From contig JAMCTG010000005.1 of assembly GCA_023379005.1 (NCBI GenBank), positions 372,001 through 436,000 of the forward strand: a DNA stretch of 64,000 nt, written 5' to 3'. A program made the translations under genes and the position numbers. How positions within the stretch are numbered: the first letter of the stretch is position 1; every line of letters starts with the position of its first letter. Below, piece after piece: positions 25,917 to 33,193 of the stretch. The stretch is from Candidatus Babelota bacterium (GTDB taxonomy: Bacteria > Babelota > Babeliae > Babelales > Babelaceae). Under the pieces are notes generated by a model that saw only the letters and a program-made list of their open reading frames with translations, did not search any database and was not told the DNA's origin.

Positions 25917-27350
25917 TTATCTTTTTTTAAAAATTGCTGACACAATAAAAATAAGAATTAAACTACTAAAAAAAGCAGGGACCATAGCAGGGATAGGATA
26001 AGCAATAAATTTTTGCAAAACAGGATTCCATAATGCAGCAATTAAACCACCTGAAACAATTCCTGCAAATGCACCATATTTATTTACTTTATTTTCTCCA
26101 TATAGTGCTGCAATTACAAGTGGGCCAAATGTTGGACCAAGACCCATCCATGCATATGCAACAAGACTCATGATAGTGTCATGACTGAAAACAAGAGCTA
26201 TGCAAGCAGAAATTAAAGATGTTATAAGAATATTAATTCTAAAAACCCAAACAAGATTTTTTATTTTTGCATCTTTAAAAATGTTTTTATAAAAATCTTG
26301 AGTAAGCAATGATGCCAAAACTAAAACCTGTGAATCGATAGTAGATAACGTAGCAGCAACTATTCCGCACAAAACTAATCCAGCACTTAACGGATGAAAT
26401 AACATTTTTACGAGTTCGACAAAAACTAATTCTTTATTTGCAAGACCACTGACAAAATATGGCAATGCTACAATTCCAACTGCAGTTGCTGCAGCTAAAA
26501 TTATTATTTGCCAAGTAATACCTATATATTTTGATTTATTTAATTCACGCGGGTCAGAAATTCCCATAAATTTAGCTAAGATGTGAGGCATTCCAAAATA
26601 ACCAAGTCCCCAACCAAGCGAAATTAAAATTGCATTAATAATTGTTTTAAGTGAATAATCTGGTAATAAAGAAAGAGAAATATTTTTTGCATTGGCTACA
26701 TTAATAATATCTTGAAAGCTATCAAGACGAATATACGCAAGAATTGGTACAATTAAAATCATTAAAAGCAAAAAAATTGCCTGAAATGCATCAACCCAAG
26801 CGACAGCAATAAATCCACCTATGAGAGTGTAAGCAAGCACCATAAAAATAGCACCTATAATTGCAGTTGAATAAGAAACACCAAAAACTGCCTGCATTAG
26901 AAAACCAATTCCTTTTAATCCTGCAGCTATATAAATTGTAATAAAAAACAGACTTAAGATAGCACTTACAATTCTTAAAATTCCTGACTTGTCATTAAAT
27001 CTTTTTTCAAAAAAAGATGATAAAGTAAAAACATTATATTTTTCTGTCATAATTCTTAATTTTGGCGCTACAAAATGCCAATTACAAAACATACCGATGA
27101 CAAGACCGATAGCGATCCAGGATTGAAGCAGCCCACCTACAAATATTGCGGCAGGATATGCCATAAAAAGCCAATCACTCATGTCACTTGCATGCGCAGA
27201 AAGAGCTGTAAGCCAATAATTGATCGATCTATTTCCAACCATAAAAGAAGAATGATCTTGGTCTTTAAGGGCTTTTTTTGTCGCGATTATCGCAATCAGA
27301 GATAAAATTACAAAATAAATTCCAAAACCTAATAACATTAATGTCTGCAT
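25917..27350 (-). CDS. putP: Sodium/proline symporter
   Basis: 477 residues, about 13 membrane helices, SSS family. It has LSAHASDMSDWLFM (about 49-62), the PutP signature region (E. coli LSAGASDMSGWLLM), plus GGFIAVAWVDAFQAI and ATLSTIDSQVLV (second Na+-site region). It imports proline with Na+. It starts 4 bases after the ruvX stop, so ruvX-putP is one leftward unit. With the AGCS transporter it makes two Na+-coupled amino-acid importers in the window. Confidence 0.93.
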   Translation of the reverse strand: MQTLMLLGFGIYFVILSLIAIIATKKALKDQDHSSFMVGNRSINYWLTALSAHASDMSDWLFMAYPAAIFVGGLLQSWIAIGLVIGMFCNWHFVAPKLRIMTEKYNVFTLSSFFEKRFNDKSGILRIVSAILSLFFITIYIAAGLKGIGFLMQAVFGVSYSTAIIGAIFMVLAYTLIGGFIAVAWVDAFQAIFLLLMILIVPILAYIRLDSFQDIINVANAKNISLSLLPDYSLKTIINAILISLGWGLGYFGMPHILAKFMGISDPRELNKSKYIGITWQIIILAAATAVGIVALPYFVSGLANKELVFVELVKMLFHPLSAGLVLCGIVAATLSTIDSQVLVLASLLTQDFYKNIFKDAKIKNLVWVFRINILITSLISACIALVFSHDTIMSLVAYAWMGLGPTFGPLVIAALYGENKVNKYGAFAGIVSGGLIAALWNPVLQKFIAYPIPAMVPAFFSSLILIFIVSAIFKKR

Positions 27351-27354
27351 ACAA

Positions 27355-27780
27355 TTAAACCTTTTCAGCCTGTATTTTTAAAAACATTAAATAAGAATCC
27401 AAGATAAATGCAGCAGCCCTAGCATGGGATTTTAATTTTTCTTCTTTACTTATGCCCTTTTTTAACTCATCTGCCCATTTACTAGTTAATCTTTCATCCC
27501 ACAGAACCCATTTAACTTGTTTAAATTCATTTTCCAATTCTTCTTTTTTTTTGATAACTTTTTCAGTTTGTTTACTAATTGTTCCTTTTAAAGTTATAGG
27601 TCGGCCTACAACAATAGTATCAATTTCTTGTTCAGTAAGAATTTTAGTAAGAAATGGTTTTAATTCTTGCAAAGATACTGTTGTAAATGGTTTTACAAAA
27701 GTTTGACTCGAATCGCTAATTGCGATCCCAGTCCATTGATCTCCAATATCTAGAGCTAATATTTTTTTATTTTCTGCCAT
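27355..27780 (-). CDS. yqgF: YqgF/RuvX-family RNase H-fold nuclease
   Basis: 141 residues, the usual family size. Catalytic acidic residues are in place: LDIGDQWTGIAISD (first Asp), VVGRPITLKG, WDERLTSKWADE (Glu) and HARAAAFILDSYL (final Asp). The family processes the 5' end of pre-16S rRNA and was once called a Holliday-junction resolvase. It is the first gene of the ruvX-putP pair. No anomaly. Confidence 0.92.
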   Translation of the reverse strand: MAENKKILALDIGDQWTGIAISDSSQTFVKPFTTVSLQELKPFLTKILTEQEIDTIVVGRPITLKGTISKQTEKVIKKKEELENEFKQVKWVLWDERLTSKWADELKKGISKEEKLKSHARAAAFILDSYLMFLKIQAEKV

Positions 27781-27998
27781 TGAAATTCACATTCAAATTT
27801 TTCTTTATTAAGGAAAATAACCCGCCGTAGCTTCTATAATCAAAAAGTTAATTAACCAATTTTAAAGTGAAGGCTGGGTTTTACCACAATCTTAGCATAT
27901 TTTATAAAATTTTTATAAAGTTTATTTGACAAATATAGATATTATACTTTAGATTTCATTGTAAAGACAAGCCCTTTAAAAAAAGGAGGCAAAGTATA
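27781..27998. other. Intergenic region with a family-B repeat and a promoter
   Basis: 218 bases between divergent genes. 27822-27882 starts AACCCGCCGTAGCTTC and ends GAAGGCTGGGTT, an imperfect inverted pair of the CCGCCGTAGC type around an AT core with GTTAATTAAC. Downstream, TTGACA at 27926-27931 is a perfect -35, with TAGATT (27950-27955, spacing 18) or TATACT (27943-27948, too close) as the -10 for the zinc-ribbon/tsaB transcript. Confidence 0.45.
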
Positions 27999-28178
27999 AT
28001 GAAGTGTACAAAGTGCCAAGGATTAATGGTAATGCAGTCATTTTTTGATAATTTTTTAAACTTTGATGGCTGGAAATGCTTAAATTGTGGTAGAATTATA
28101 GTAAAGAAAGAAAAAACTATTGAATACGACTCTTTTAGTATTTTCTATCAACAACAAAAAACTAACAATAAAAATTAA
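27999..28178 (+). CDS. Zinc-ribbon miniprotein
   Basis: 59 residues, preceded by a near-perfect RBS (AAAAGGAGG, 8 bases before ATG). Two Cys-x-x-Cys knuckles: CTKC at 3-6 and CLNC at 27-30, spaced as in small zinc ribbons, followed by a Lys-rich linker and a Tyr/Gln/Asn-rich tail. Its stop is 9 bases before tsaB, so the two are probably co-transcribed. Nucleic-acid or protein binding is typical for such ribbons; no specific function is claimed. Confidence 0.7.
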   Translation: MKCTKCQGLMVMQSFFDNFLNFDGWKCLNCGRIIVKKEKTIEYDSFSIFYQQQKTNNKN

Positions 28179-28187
28179 AATTAAATA

Positions 28188-28967
28188 ATGATCTTTTTAA
28201 CTCTTTCAACAGGTTATCATCACATCTTCATTGCTCTTTCGGATAAAGAAAAACTCATCGCTAAAAAAGAGATAGAAAATAAATTAGCAAGCAAAAATTT
28301 AATTTTAATTATCGATGAAATTTTAAAAGAAAATAATTTAAAATTGTCTGATGTCAAGTTTATTTGTGTCAACCAAGGTCCAGCTCCATTTACAAGTTTA
28401 AGAACTTCAATAGCAACAGCTAATGGTATAGCTTTTGCTACGAATATACCTCTTGTTGGTGTAAATGGCTTAGATGCTTTAATGAACGAATATTATGGTC
28501 CAAAATTTGATTTAAATGTCGCTATCTTAAATGCGTTTGCCGGCGATGTTTACTTTGAAATAGCCCCGAAACATGTTTCGGGGACCCCGGAAAAAGGAAC
28601 AGAGAAGTCCAGCCTACGCTTATCCGGGTCTTCAAACTCGGCAAGCTACGGCGGACAGTCTTCGCACTCTTGTGATCAAAACTATTTGTCCAACGATTTA
28701 AAAGATAAGCATATTATTCGAAGCTCAGAAGAAGCGAAGACTGAAAAATTAGAAAAATTTATTACACGCTTTAGTAAAGATTCAAAAGATAAAATTCAAA
28801 TTTTTGGTCATATATCAATTTTTAAAAATTTGCTCAAAGATTTTGAAAATATAACATTGTTAGAAGTTGATTCTGCGAGTGTAGAAAAAGTTGCACAGAT
28901 GGGTTATCAAAATTGGCTAGAACAAAAAAATATTACAAATCAAATTTTTCCCTTGTATCTAAAATAA
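28188..28967 (+). CDS. tsaB: tRNA t6A37 threonylcarbamoyladenosine protein TsaB with repeat-derived insertion
   Basis: 259 residues. The ASKHA-fold N-terminal domain reads normally: ILTLST start region, NQGPAPFTSLRTSIATANGIA (about 62-82, family G-P-G-S-F-T-G-L-R) and NGLDALMN. TsaB works with TsaD, TsaE and TsaC in making t6A on ANN-decoding tRNAs. Residues about 127-186 are foreign in composition (Ser/Gly/Lys/His-rich: KHVSGTPEKGTEKSS, SSNSASYGGQSSH) and are encoded by GC-rich palindromic repeats. The family sequence resumes at KIQIFGHIS. The reading frame is intact and the core is probably functional. The stop is 1 base before a further repeat pair. Confidence 0.85.
   Translation: MIFLTLSTGYHHIFIALSDKEKLIAKKEIENKLASKNLILIIDEILKENNLKLSDVKFICVNQGPAPFTSLRTSIATANGIAFATNIPLVGVNGLDALMNEYYGPKFDLNVAILNAFAGDVYFEIAPKHVSGTPEKGTEKSSLRLSGSSNSASYGGQSSHSCDQNYLSNDLKDKHIIRSSEEAKTEKLEKFITRFSKDSKDKIQIFGHISIFKNLLKDFENITLLEVDSASVEKVAQMGYQNWLEQKNITNQIFPLYLK
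28562..28745 (+). repeat. In-frame palindromic repeat block inside tsaB
   Basis: Three elements in a row. First, the perfect 20-bp palindrome CCCCGAAACATGTTTCGGGG (28564-28583) followed by ACCCCGG. Second, GTCCAGCCTACGCTT paired with AAGCTACGGCGGAC (about 28607-28656). Third, AGTCTTCGC (28657-28665) paired with GCGAAGACT (28734-28742). It is visibly GC-richer than the flanking coding DNA and has relatives in intergenic DNA elsewhere in the window. Confidence 0.75.
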
Positions 28968-28968
28968 C

Positions 28969-29062
28969 GGTTCGCTACATCCGTCTTAGCCTTGACGACG
29001 TCGGACATTCACCATGACCAGAACCGTCCCGAGAATGATTCTGAAAGAATCTTAGCGAAGGG
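28969..29062. repeat. Paired palindromic repeat, locus B (L 28969-29013, R 29028-29062)
   Basis: L: GGT, TCGCTAC, stem ATCCGTC...GTCGGAC, ATTC, ACC. R: CCC, GAGA, stem GATTC/GAATC, TAGCGA, GGG. It fills the gap between convergent tsaB and rsmE exactly: L begins 1 base after the tsaB stop and R ends at the base before the rsmE stop codon. Confidence 0.75.
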
Positions 29063-29803
29063 CTATTCAAAAATAGACCTGAAAATTCCTGAACCTAAAG
29101 TAATTGCACTAGATGCTCTTAGAATTGTTGGAGTCAATTTGCAAAAAATAAATCCCGCAGAATTTAATTGGTCTTTTTCATCTTGGGTTAAATCGCCTTC
29201 TGGGCCTACAAATAATATAATCTCTTTTGTTTTTTGAAATTTTTTTTCTCTTTCAATTACATCTAAGATATTCTCTCCAGATGGGTCAAAAAAGATTTTT
29301 GGAAAACTTAATTTTTTTATTTCGCTCAAAAATGTATCAAGTGAAATTGCATTTTTCAAATGTGAGGAAGAAAAATTTTTAGATTGTTCTGCAGCAGAAA
29401 CAATAATCGATTTTATTCGATCTATTTTAAAAAATTCATTTGCAGATTTTGTTGTATTAACCAATTGAATTTCGTCAACACCAATTTCTACAAGATTATA
29501 AAGTGCTTCTTCAAAATGATTTCTTTTTAAAATTGGCAGAACAGAAATTATTTTTGTCCTAAATTTTTTATTTTTTTCTTCTTTTAAAATATCAAATTCA
29601 ATATTTTTTTTATTTATATTTTTTAATTTAATTAAAATATTTTTATTTTCATCAAATAAAATTAGTTCATTATTTACTTCTAATCTCAATATATTAATAA
29701 TTCGATGAATTAAATCTTTTTCATCAATATTTTTTTTCTGTTTTATTTGTTCTAAATTTTTTATATAGAGAGCAAATTGATGTGCTTGATCTTTAACTTT
29801 CAT
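29063..29803 (-). CDS. rsmE: 16S rRNA (uracil-1498-N3)-methyltransferase
   Basis: About 246 residues. SPOUT fold: N-terminal PUA-like domain, then FVGPEGDLTQDE (about 200-211) and LTPTILRASSAITLGSGI near the C-terminus, the SAM-binding knot. The ATG at 29803 overlaps the upstream stop as ATGA, which decides the start over a TTG two codons earlier. It methylates U1498 in the 30S decoding region. The PUA part is unusually Lys/Asn-rich, following local composition. Confidence 0.9.
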   Translation of the reverse strand: MKVKDQAHQFALYIKNLEQIKQKKNIDEKDLIHRIINILRLEVNNELILFDENKNILIKLKNINKKNIEFDILKEEKNKKFRTKIISVLPILKRNHFEEALYNLVEIGVDEIQLVNTTKSANEFFKIDRIKSIIVSAAEQSKNFSSSHLKNAISLDTFLSEIKKLSFPKIFFDPSGENILDVIEREKKFQKTKEIILFVGPEGDLTQDEKDQLNSAGFIFCKLTPTILRASSAITLGSGIFRSIFE

Positions 29804-30105
29804 GGACAATTGCCCACTAATTTTTCAATTTTTTGTTTGCAATTTTGATATAATTTATGAGAACAATTTTTTAAAGCAATATAACGCAATACAAACCAAT
29901 AACCAACTCTATTCATCCAAGATGGCAGTTCATATTTATGTTGCAACACTTCTGGATTAACTTTTGTTAATGAGACAACATCATCAAATAACTCATCTAA
30001 CTCATTTACATTTTTTTGTTCTTGTAATTGCTGCTCTTCCATGCAGAAAGAAAAATTTGAAATCGAAATTGTGAAAAGAATAAATAAAAAAAAATTTTTA
30101 AACAT
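29800..30105 (-). CDS. Small secreted protein
   Basis: 101 residues. Signal peptide to FSFC-MEE (ME junction), a Gln/Glu-rich stretch, then YELPSWMNRVGYWFVLRYIALKNC and a basic Cys-containing tail. Translationally coupled to rsmE by a 4-base overlap. No family recognised. Its promoter is the extended -10 at 30136-30144. Confidence 0.55.
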   Translation of the reverse strand: MFKNFFLFILFTISISNFSFCMEEQQLQEQKNVNELDELFDDVVSLTKVNPEVLQHKYELPSWMNRVGYWFVLRYIALKNCSHKLYQNCKQKIEKLVGNCP

Positions 30106-30135
30106 TTTTACCTAATTAAAATTAAAATGTTTTGT

Positions 30136-30144
30136 ATTATAACA
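30136..30144 (-). promoter_or_regulatory. Perfect extended -10 promoter
   Basis: On the minus strand TG-T-TATAAT, about 30 bases before the ATG at 30105. The -35 is poor, as is common when the TG extension is present. It would transcribe the small secreted gene and rsmE. Confidence 0.6.
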
Positions 30145-30185
30145 CTTTTGAGCATAACATTTTTAATATAAAAATTTAAATGAAT

Positions 30186-33080
30186 CTAATTTGAAACATT
30201 AGCAACCCAATTTCGTGCATCAAGCACACTATTTGTAGATAAAAATGCAATTGATGGAGTTGGATTAATTGTAAATACCGGGTCAACGCCAGCAAAATTT
30301 GCTATCGTATTATTTGTAGCATAATTTAAATAAACTCTATTATTAGTAGATGCATTAGCATCGTTAATTCCATCAACCGTATTAGATATTGTTGTATTAT
30401 CGCGAACTTCAAAATTTGTAGTACCAGGAGATGTGCTGGTCAAAAAAATTCCATTATTACCATTTAGTTGAGTCATATTACTGAGAATTATTGAAGAATC
30501 TCCTCTAACTTGAATACCATCACCAGAATTAGAATTGCAAATACAATTTACAATTGTACCATAACTTGAAAATGCGGTTATGCCATGAGATGTATTTCGA
30601 GAGACATCACAATTAATTATGTTTAAAAATTGTGAATCAGCACCTGAATAATCAGCATTTATTCCAATACGGTTATTATTAACGATAGAATTTATTATTT
30701 TGTTATTAGTACCATTAACACGGATACCATCTCGATTAATAGCAGTTGATCCCGTTCCCACTATATTGCAATTGTGAACTTGTGTGAAATTTCCATTAAC
30801 GTTAATACCAACAAAACCATTTTGATGGCTTACGCAATCTGCAACTGTGCCTGTAGAAGTATTAAGACTACTTAAATTAAGACCTACAACTGTATTTGCA
30901 TTGGTAACACAATTAGAAACAGAAAAGTTAGAGTTAATAAGATTAATCCCATCTGCAGTATTAGCATTTGCAATAGTGTTTTGAATTGTGCAACGAATTG
31001 CATTTATAGTTATACCTGTGCCTGTATTATTTAATGACTGACAATCAATAACATCAACAGTGTTTAACTGAACAGCTATTGCAGATGCAAAATCTATACC
31101 ATTTGAGGTATTATTTCCAACAATGCAATCTTTTACACTAATATTTTTGTCATTTGTAGCACCTGCTTCATTGTGAAAAAATATTCCTGAAGCACTACAA
31201 TTACTAATTAAACAATTTTCTATATTTACATTAGAAATAGATGCAAGACCAGAGTTAGTTCCATTATCAAATAAAATTATACCAGATGCATTAACTCCAG
31301 ATAGAAAACTTATGCTGTTTGGATGATTTACGAACTCAATCATGCAATCTTTGATTGTTAGGTTGGATATAGTCCCACTATTTAATGCTGTAGCTATTAT
31401 TGGTCCAAGAGTTCCACCAGAAATTAATAGATTTTCTATCAAAACATTATCTACCGCTCCTGGAAAAGATAAAATCCAAATGCTAATTTGTGAATTTGTG
31501 ATAATGCCATTCTTAATTACTATATTGTCAGCAGCGCCATTTATTTTTATTGCGGCATTATCTCCAGAAGTAGGAGCTTGAAGAGTCCATCCATTTAAAT
31601 CCAATGTTACAGCGTTAGAATTTATTGTGATAGCATTTGTACCTGCAGCTGTAATATTATTCGCCAAACAATAACTACCTGGTGAAGAAATTGTTACTGG
31701 TTGTCCATTTGCACCTATTATAGTCGGCGTACAACTAATTGTTGATGTACTTTTTATTGAAGCCAGCACTGTAAATGTTCCTGCAAAATTTGCCTGTGTT
31801 GTCGCACAACATGTCGTTAATGTATTTTTTATGTCTGCAAGAACTGTAAATGTACCATTGAAACCATTTGTTATTAATATAGTTAATGTATTTTTTACAT
31901 CAGCTATTGCTGTAAACGTACTATTAAAGTTTGTCTGATTTGCTGCACAACATTCTGTTAATGTTCGTTTTATATCTGCTAATATTGTCCATGTATTATT
32001 AAAATTTGTCTGATTTTGTGCACAGCATTGGGTTAAAGTTAATTTTATATCCGCTAAAGCTGTAAATACTGTTGAAAAATCTACAATGGCTATAGGCCTT
32101 AATGATGTTATTGTAAAGATCAAATCTGCACAACATTCTGTTATTGTATCTTTTATGTCTGCCAGAACTGTAAATGTATTATTAAAATTTGTTTGATTAG
32201 TAGCACAACATATAGTCAATGTATTTTTTATATCTGCAAGAACTGTAAACGTATTACTAAAGTTTGTCTGATTAGTAGCACAACATATAGTCAATGTATT
32301 TTTTATATCATTTAATGTTGTAAATACTCCTGCGAAATCAACACTTATTAAAGTTGTTATGCTTGATTTTAAATCAGCAAGAACAGTAAACGTATTATTA
32401 AAATTTATTTGTGTTTGAGCGCAACATTCTGTTATTGTATTTTTTATATCTCTAAGAACAGTAAATGTATTATTGAAGTTATTTTGAGTTACTGCACAAC
32501 ATTCAGTTATTGTTAATTTAATATCCGCAAGAACTGTAAATACTGTTGTAAAATCGCAATTTGTAGATATAATAGCCGTAAATGTTCTAAAATTACTTAA
32601 TGAAGCAATTTCTTCCTCTAAACTAGCACAACATTCTGTTATAGTTGATTTGATATCTGTAAGTGTTGTAAATACTGGACCTAGGTCAACATTAAAAATT
32701 AATGAAGAAATTATAATTTCAATTTGATTAATTAAATTTGTATTTTGTGCGGTTAAATTTGCACAACATCCTTCTAATTCACTTTTTATAATACAAAGTA
32801 ATCTTATTATTTTTTTTGAATTACGAATTCTAGTTATATGATTGAGATCTGTAAAATCAGTTTGTGATTCAGAATATAATTCTTCGAGAATATTTTTGAG
32901 TTCAGGATTTTTTTCTGCTCGTTCAATTATAAAATCACTGATTAATATTAATTCATTATGATTTATAGTTTGAAAAATATCATATGATGATAATTCTTTG
33001 ATTAACCAAGAACTATCAATTTCTTTGGCATTTATTATCGAACAAAATGCCAGGAGACCAATTAATAAGTAATTTTTCAT
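30186..33080 (-). CDS. Giant secreted CC-repeat/beta-helix protein, copy 1
   Basis: 964 residues. Signal peptide 1-18, helical N-terminal domain (about 19-95, ends with LEELYSESQTDF), then about 13 repeats of 22-25 residues (about 105-445). Their core is F-T-x-L-x-D-I-K-x-T-L/I-T-x-C-C-A, most followed by T/A-x-Q-x-N-F. There are ten vicinal Cys-Cys pairs. From about 450 (GANGQPVTISSPGSYC) runs a right-handed parallel beta-helix of many N-G/N-N-rich coils (NIVIKNG, TGITINA, DGINL, NNRIGINA), ending DARNWVANVSN. No autotransporter barrel or sortase motif. Likely a long surface or secreted fibre/adhesin (inference). Confidence 0.8.
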   Translation of the reverse strand: MKNYLLIGLLAFCSIINAKEIDSSWLIKELSSYDIFQTINHNELILISDFIIERAEKNPELKNILEELYSESQTDFTDLNHITRIRNSKKIIRLLCIIKSELEGCCANLTAQNTNLINQIEIIISSLIFNVDLGPVFTTLTDIKSTITECCASLEEEIASLSNFRTFTAIISTNCDFTTVFTVLADIKLTITECCAVTQNNFNNTFTVLRDIKNTITECCAQTQINFNNTFTVLADLKSSITTLISVDFAGVFTTLNDIKNTLTICCATNQTNFSNTFTVLADIKNTLTICCATNQTNFNNTFTVLADIKDTITECCADLIFTITSLRPIAIVDFSTVFTALADIKLTLTQCCAQNQTNFNNTWTILADIKRTLTECCAANQTNFNSTFTAIADVKNTLTILITNGFNGTFTVLADIKNTLTTCCATTQANFAGTFTVLASIKSTSTISCTPTIIGANGQPVTISSPGSYCLANNITAAGTNAITINSNAVTLDLNGWTLQAPTSGDNAAIKINGAADNIVIKNGIITNSQISIWILSFPGAVDNVLIENLLISGGTLGPIIATALNSGTISNLTIKDCMIEFVNHPNSISFLSGVNASGIILFDNGTNSGLASISNVNIENCLISNCSASGIFFHNEAGATNDKNISVKDCIVGNNTSNGIDFASAIAVQLNTVDVIDCQSLNNTGTGITINAIRCTIQNTIANANTADGINLINSNFSVSNCVTNANTVVGLNLSSLNTSTGTVADCVSHQNGFVGINVNGNFTQVHNCNIVGTGSTAINRDGIRVNGTNNKIINSIVNNNRIGINADYSGADSQFLNIINCDVSRNTSHGITAFSSYGTIVNCICNSNSGDGIQVRGDSSIILSNMTQLNGNNGIFLTSTSPGTTNFEVRDNTTISNTVDGINDANASTNNRVYLNYATNNTIANFAGVDPVFTINPTPSIAFLSTNSVLDARNWVANVSN
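31983..32532. repeat. 550-bp exact direct repeat, first copy (partner 35009-35558)
   Basis: Reading both segments base by base I find no difference across 550 bp. The first mismatches are at 32533/35559 and 31982/35008. The tract covers about seven internal CC repeats of copies 1 and 2. Flanking parts of the same genes differ frequently, including at synonymous sites. Confidence 0.9.
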
Positions 33081-33123
33081 ACTATAACTTCTTTTTAAAA
33101 ATCTTTTCTAATCTAAACTCAGA

Positions 33124-33145
33124 GATTATTTATATTAAAATATTA
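33124..33145 (-). promoter_or_regulatory. Conserved upstream element of copy 1 (partner 39089-39110)
   Basis: The 22-base string GATTATTTATATTAAAATAT plus TA recurs at 39089-39110 with one change, 45 to 65 bases before the start codons of copies 1 and 3. It is probably the shared promoter. Copy 2 lacks it and may be read from copy 3's promoter. Confidence 0.5.
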
Positions 33146-33193
33146 GCATTATAAAAAGTTCAAGCATTTTTAAAAAATTAAGTCCTTCCAAAA

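Noticed and set aside
28188-28967. tsaB as a pseudogene because of the insertion
   Set aside because: The frame remains open through the insertion, conserved motifs on the N-terminal side are intact, and the C-terminal part resumes.
28992-29237. 81-codon plus-strand frame overlapping the end of rsmE
   Set aside because: It lies within repeat locus B and antisense to rsmE, has no RBS, and its sequence is explained by those two features.
31700-32800. Regular repeats of about 75 bases resembling a CRISPR-like array
   Set aside because: The period is a whole number of codons, the units diverge and encode a continuous protein repeat, and there are no unique spacers.
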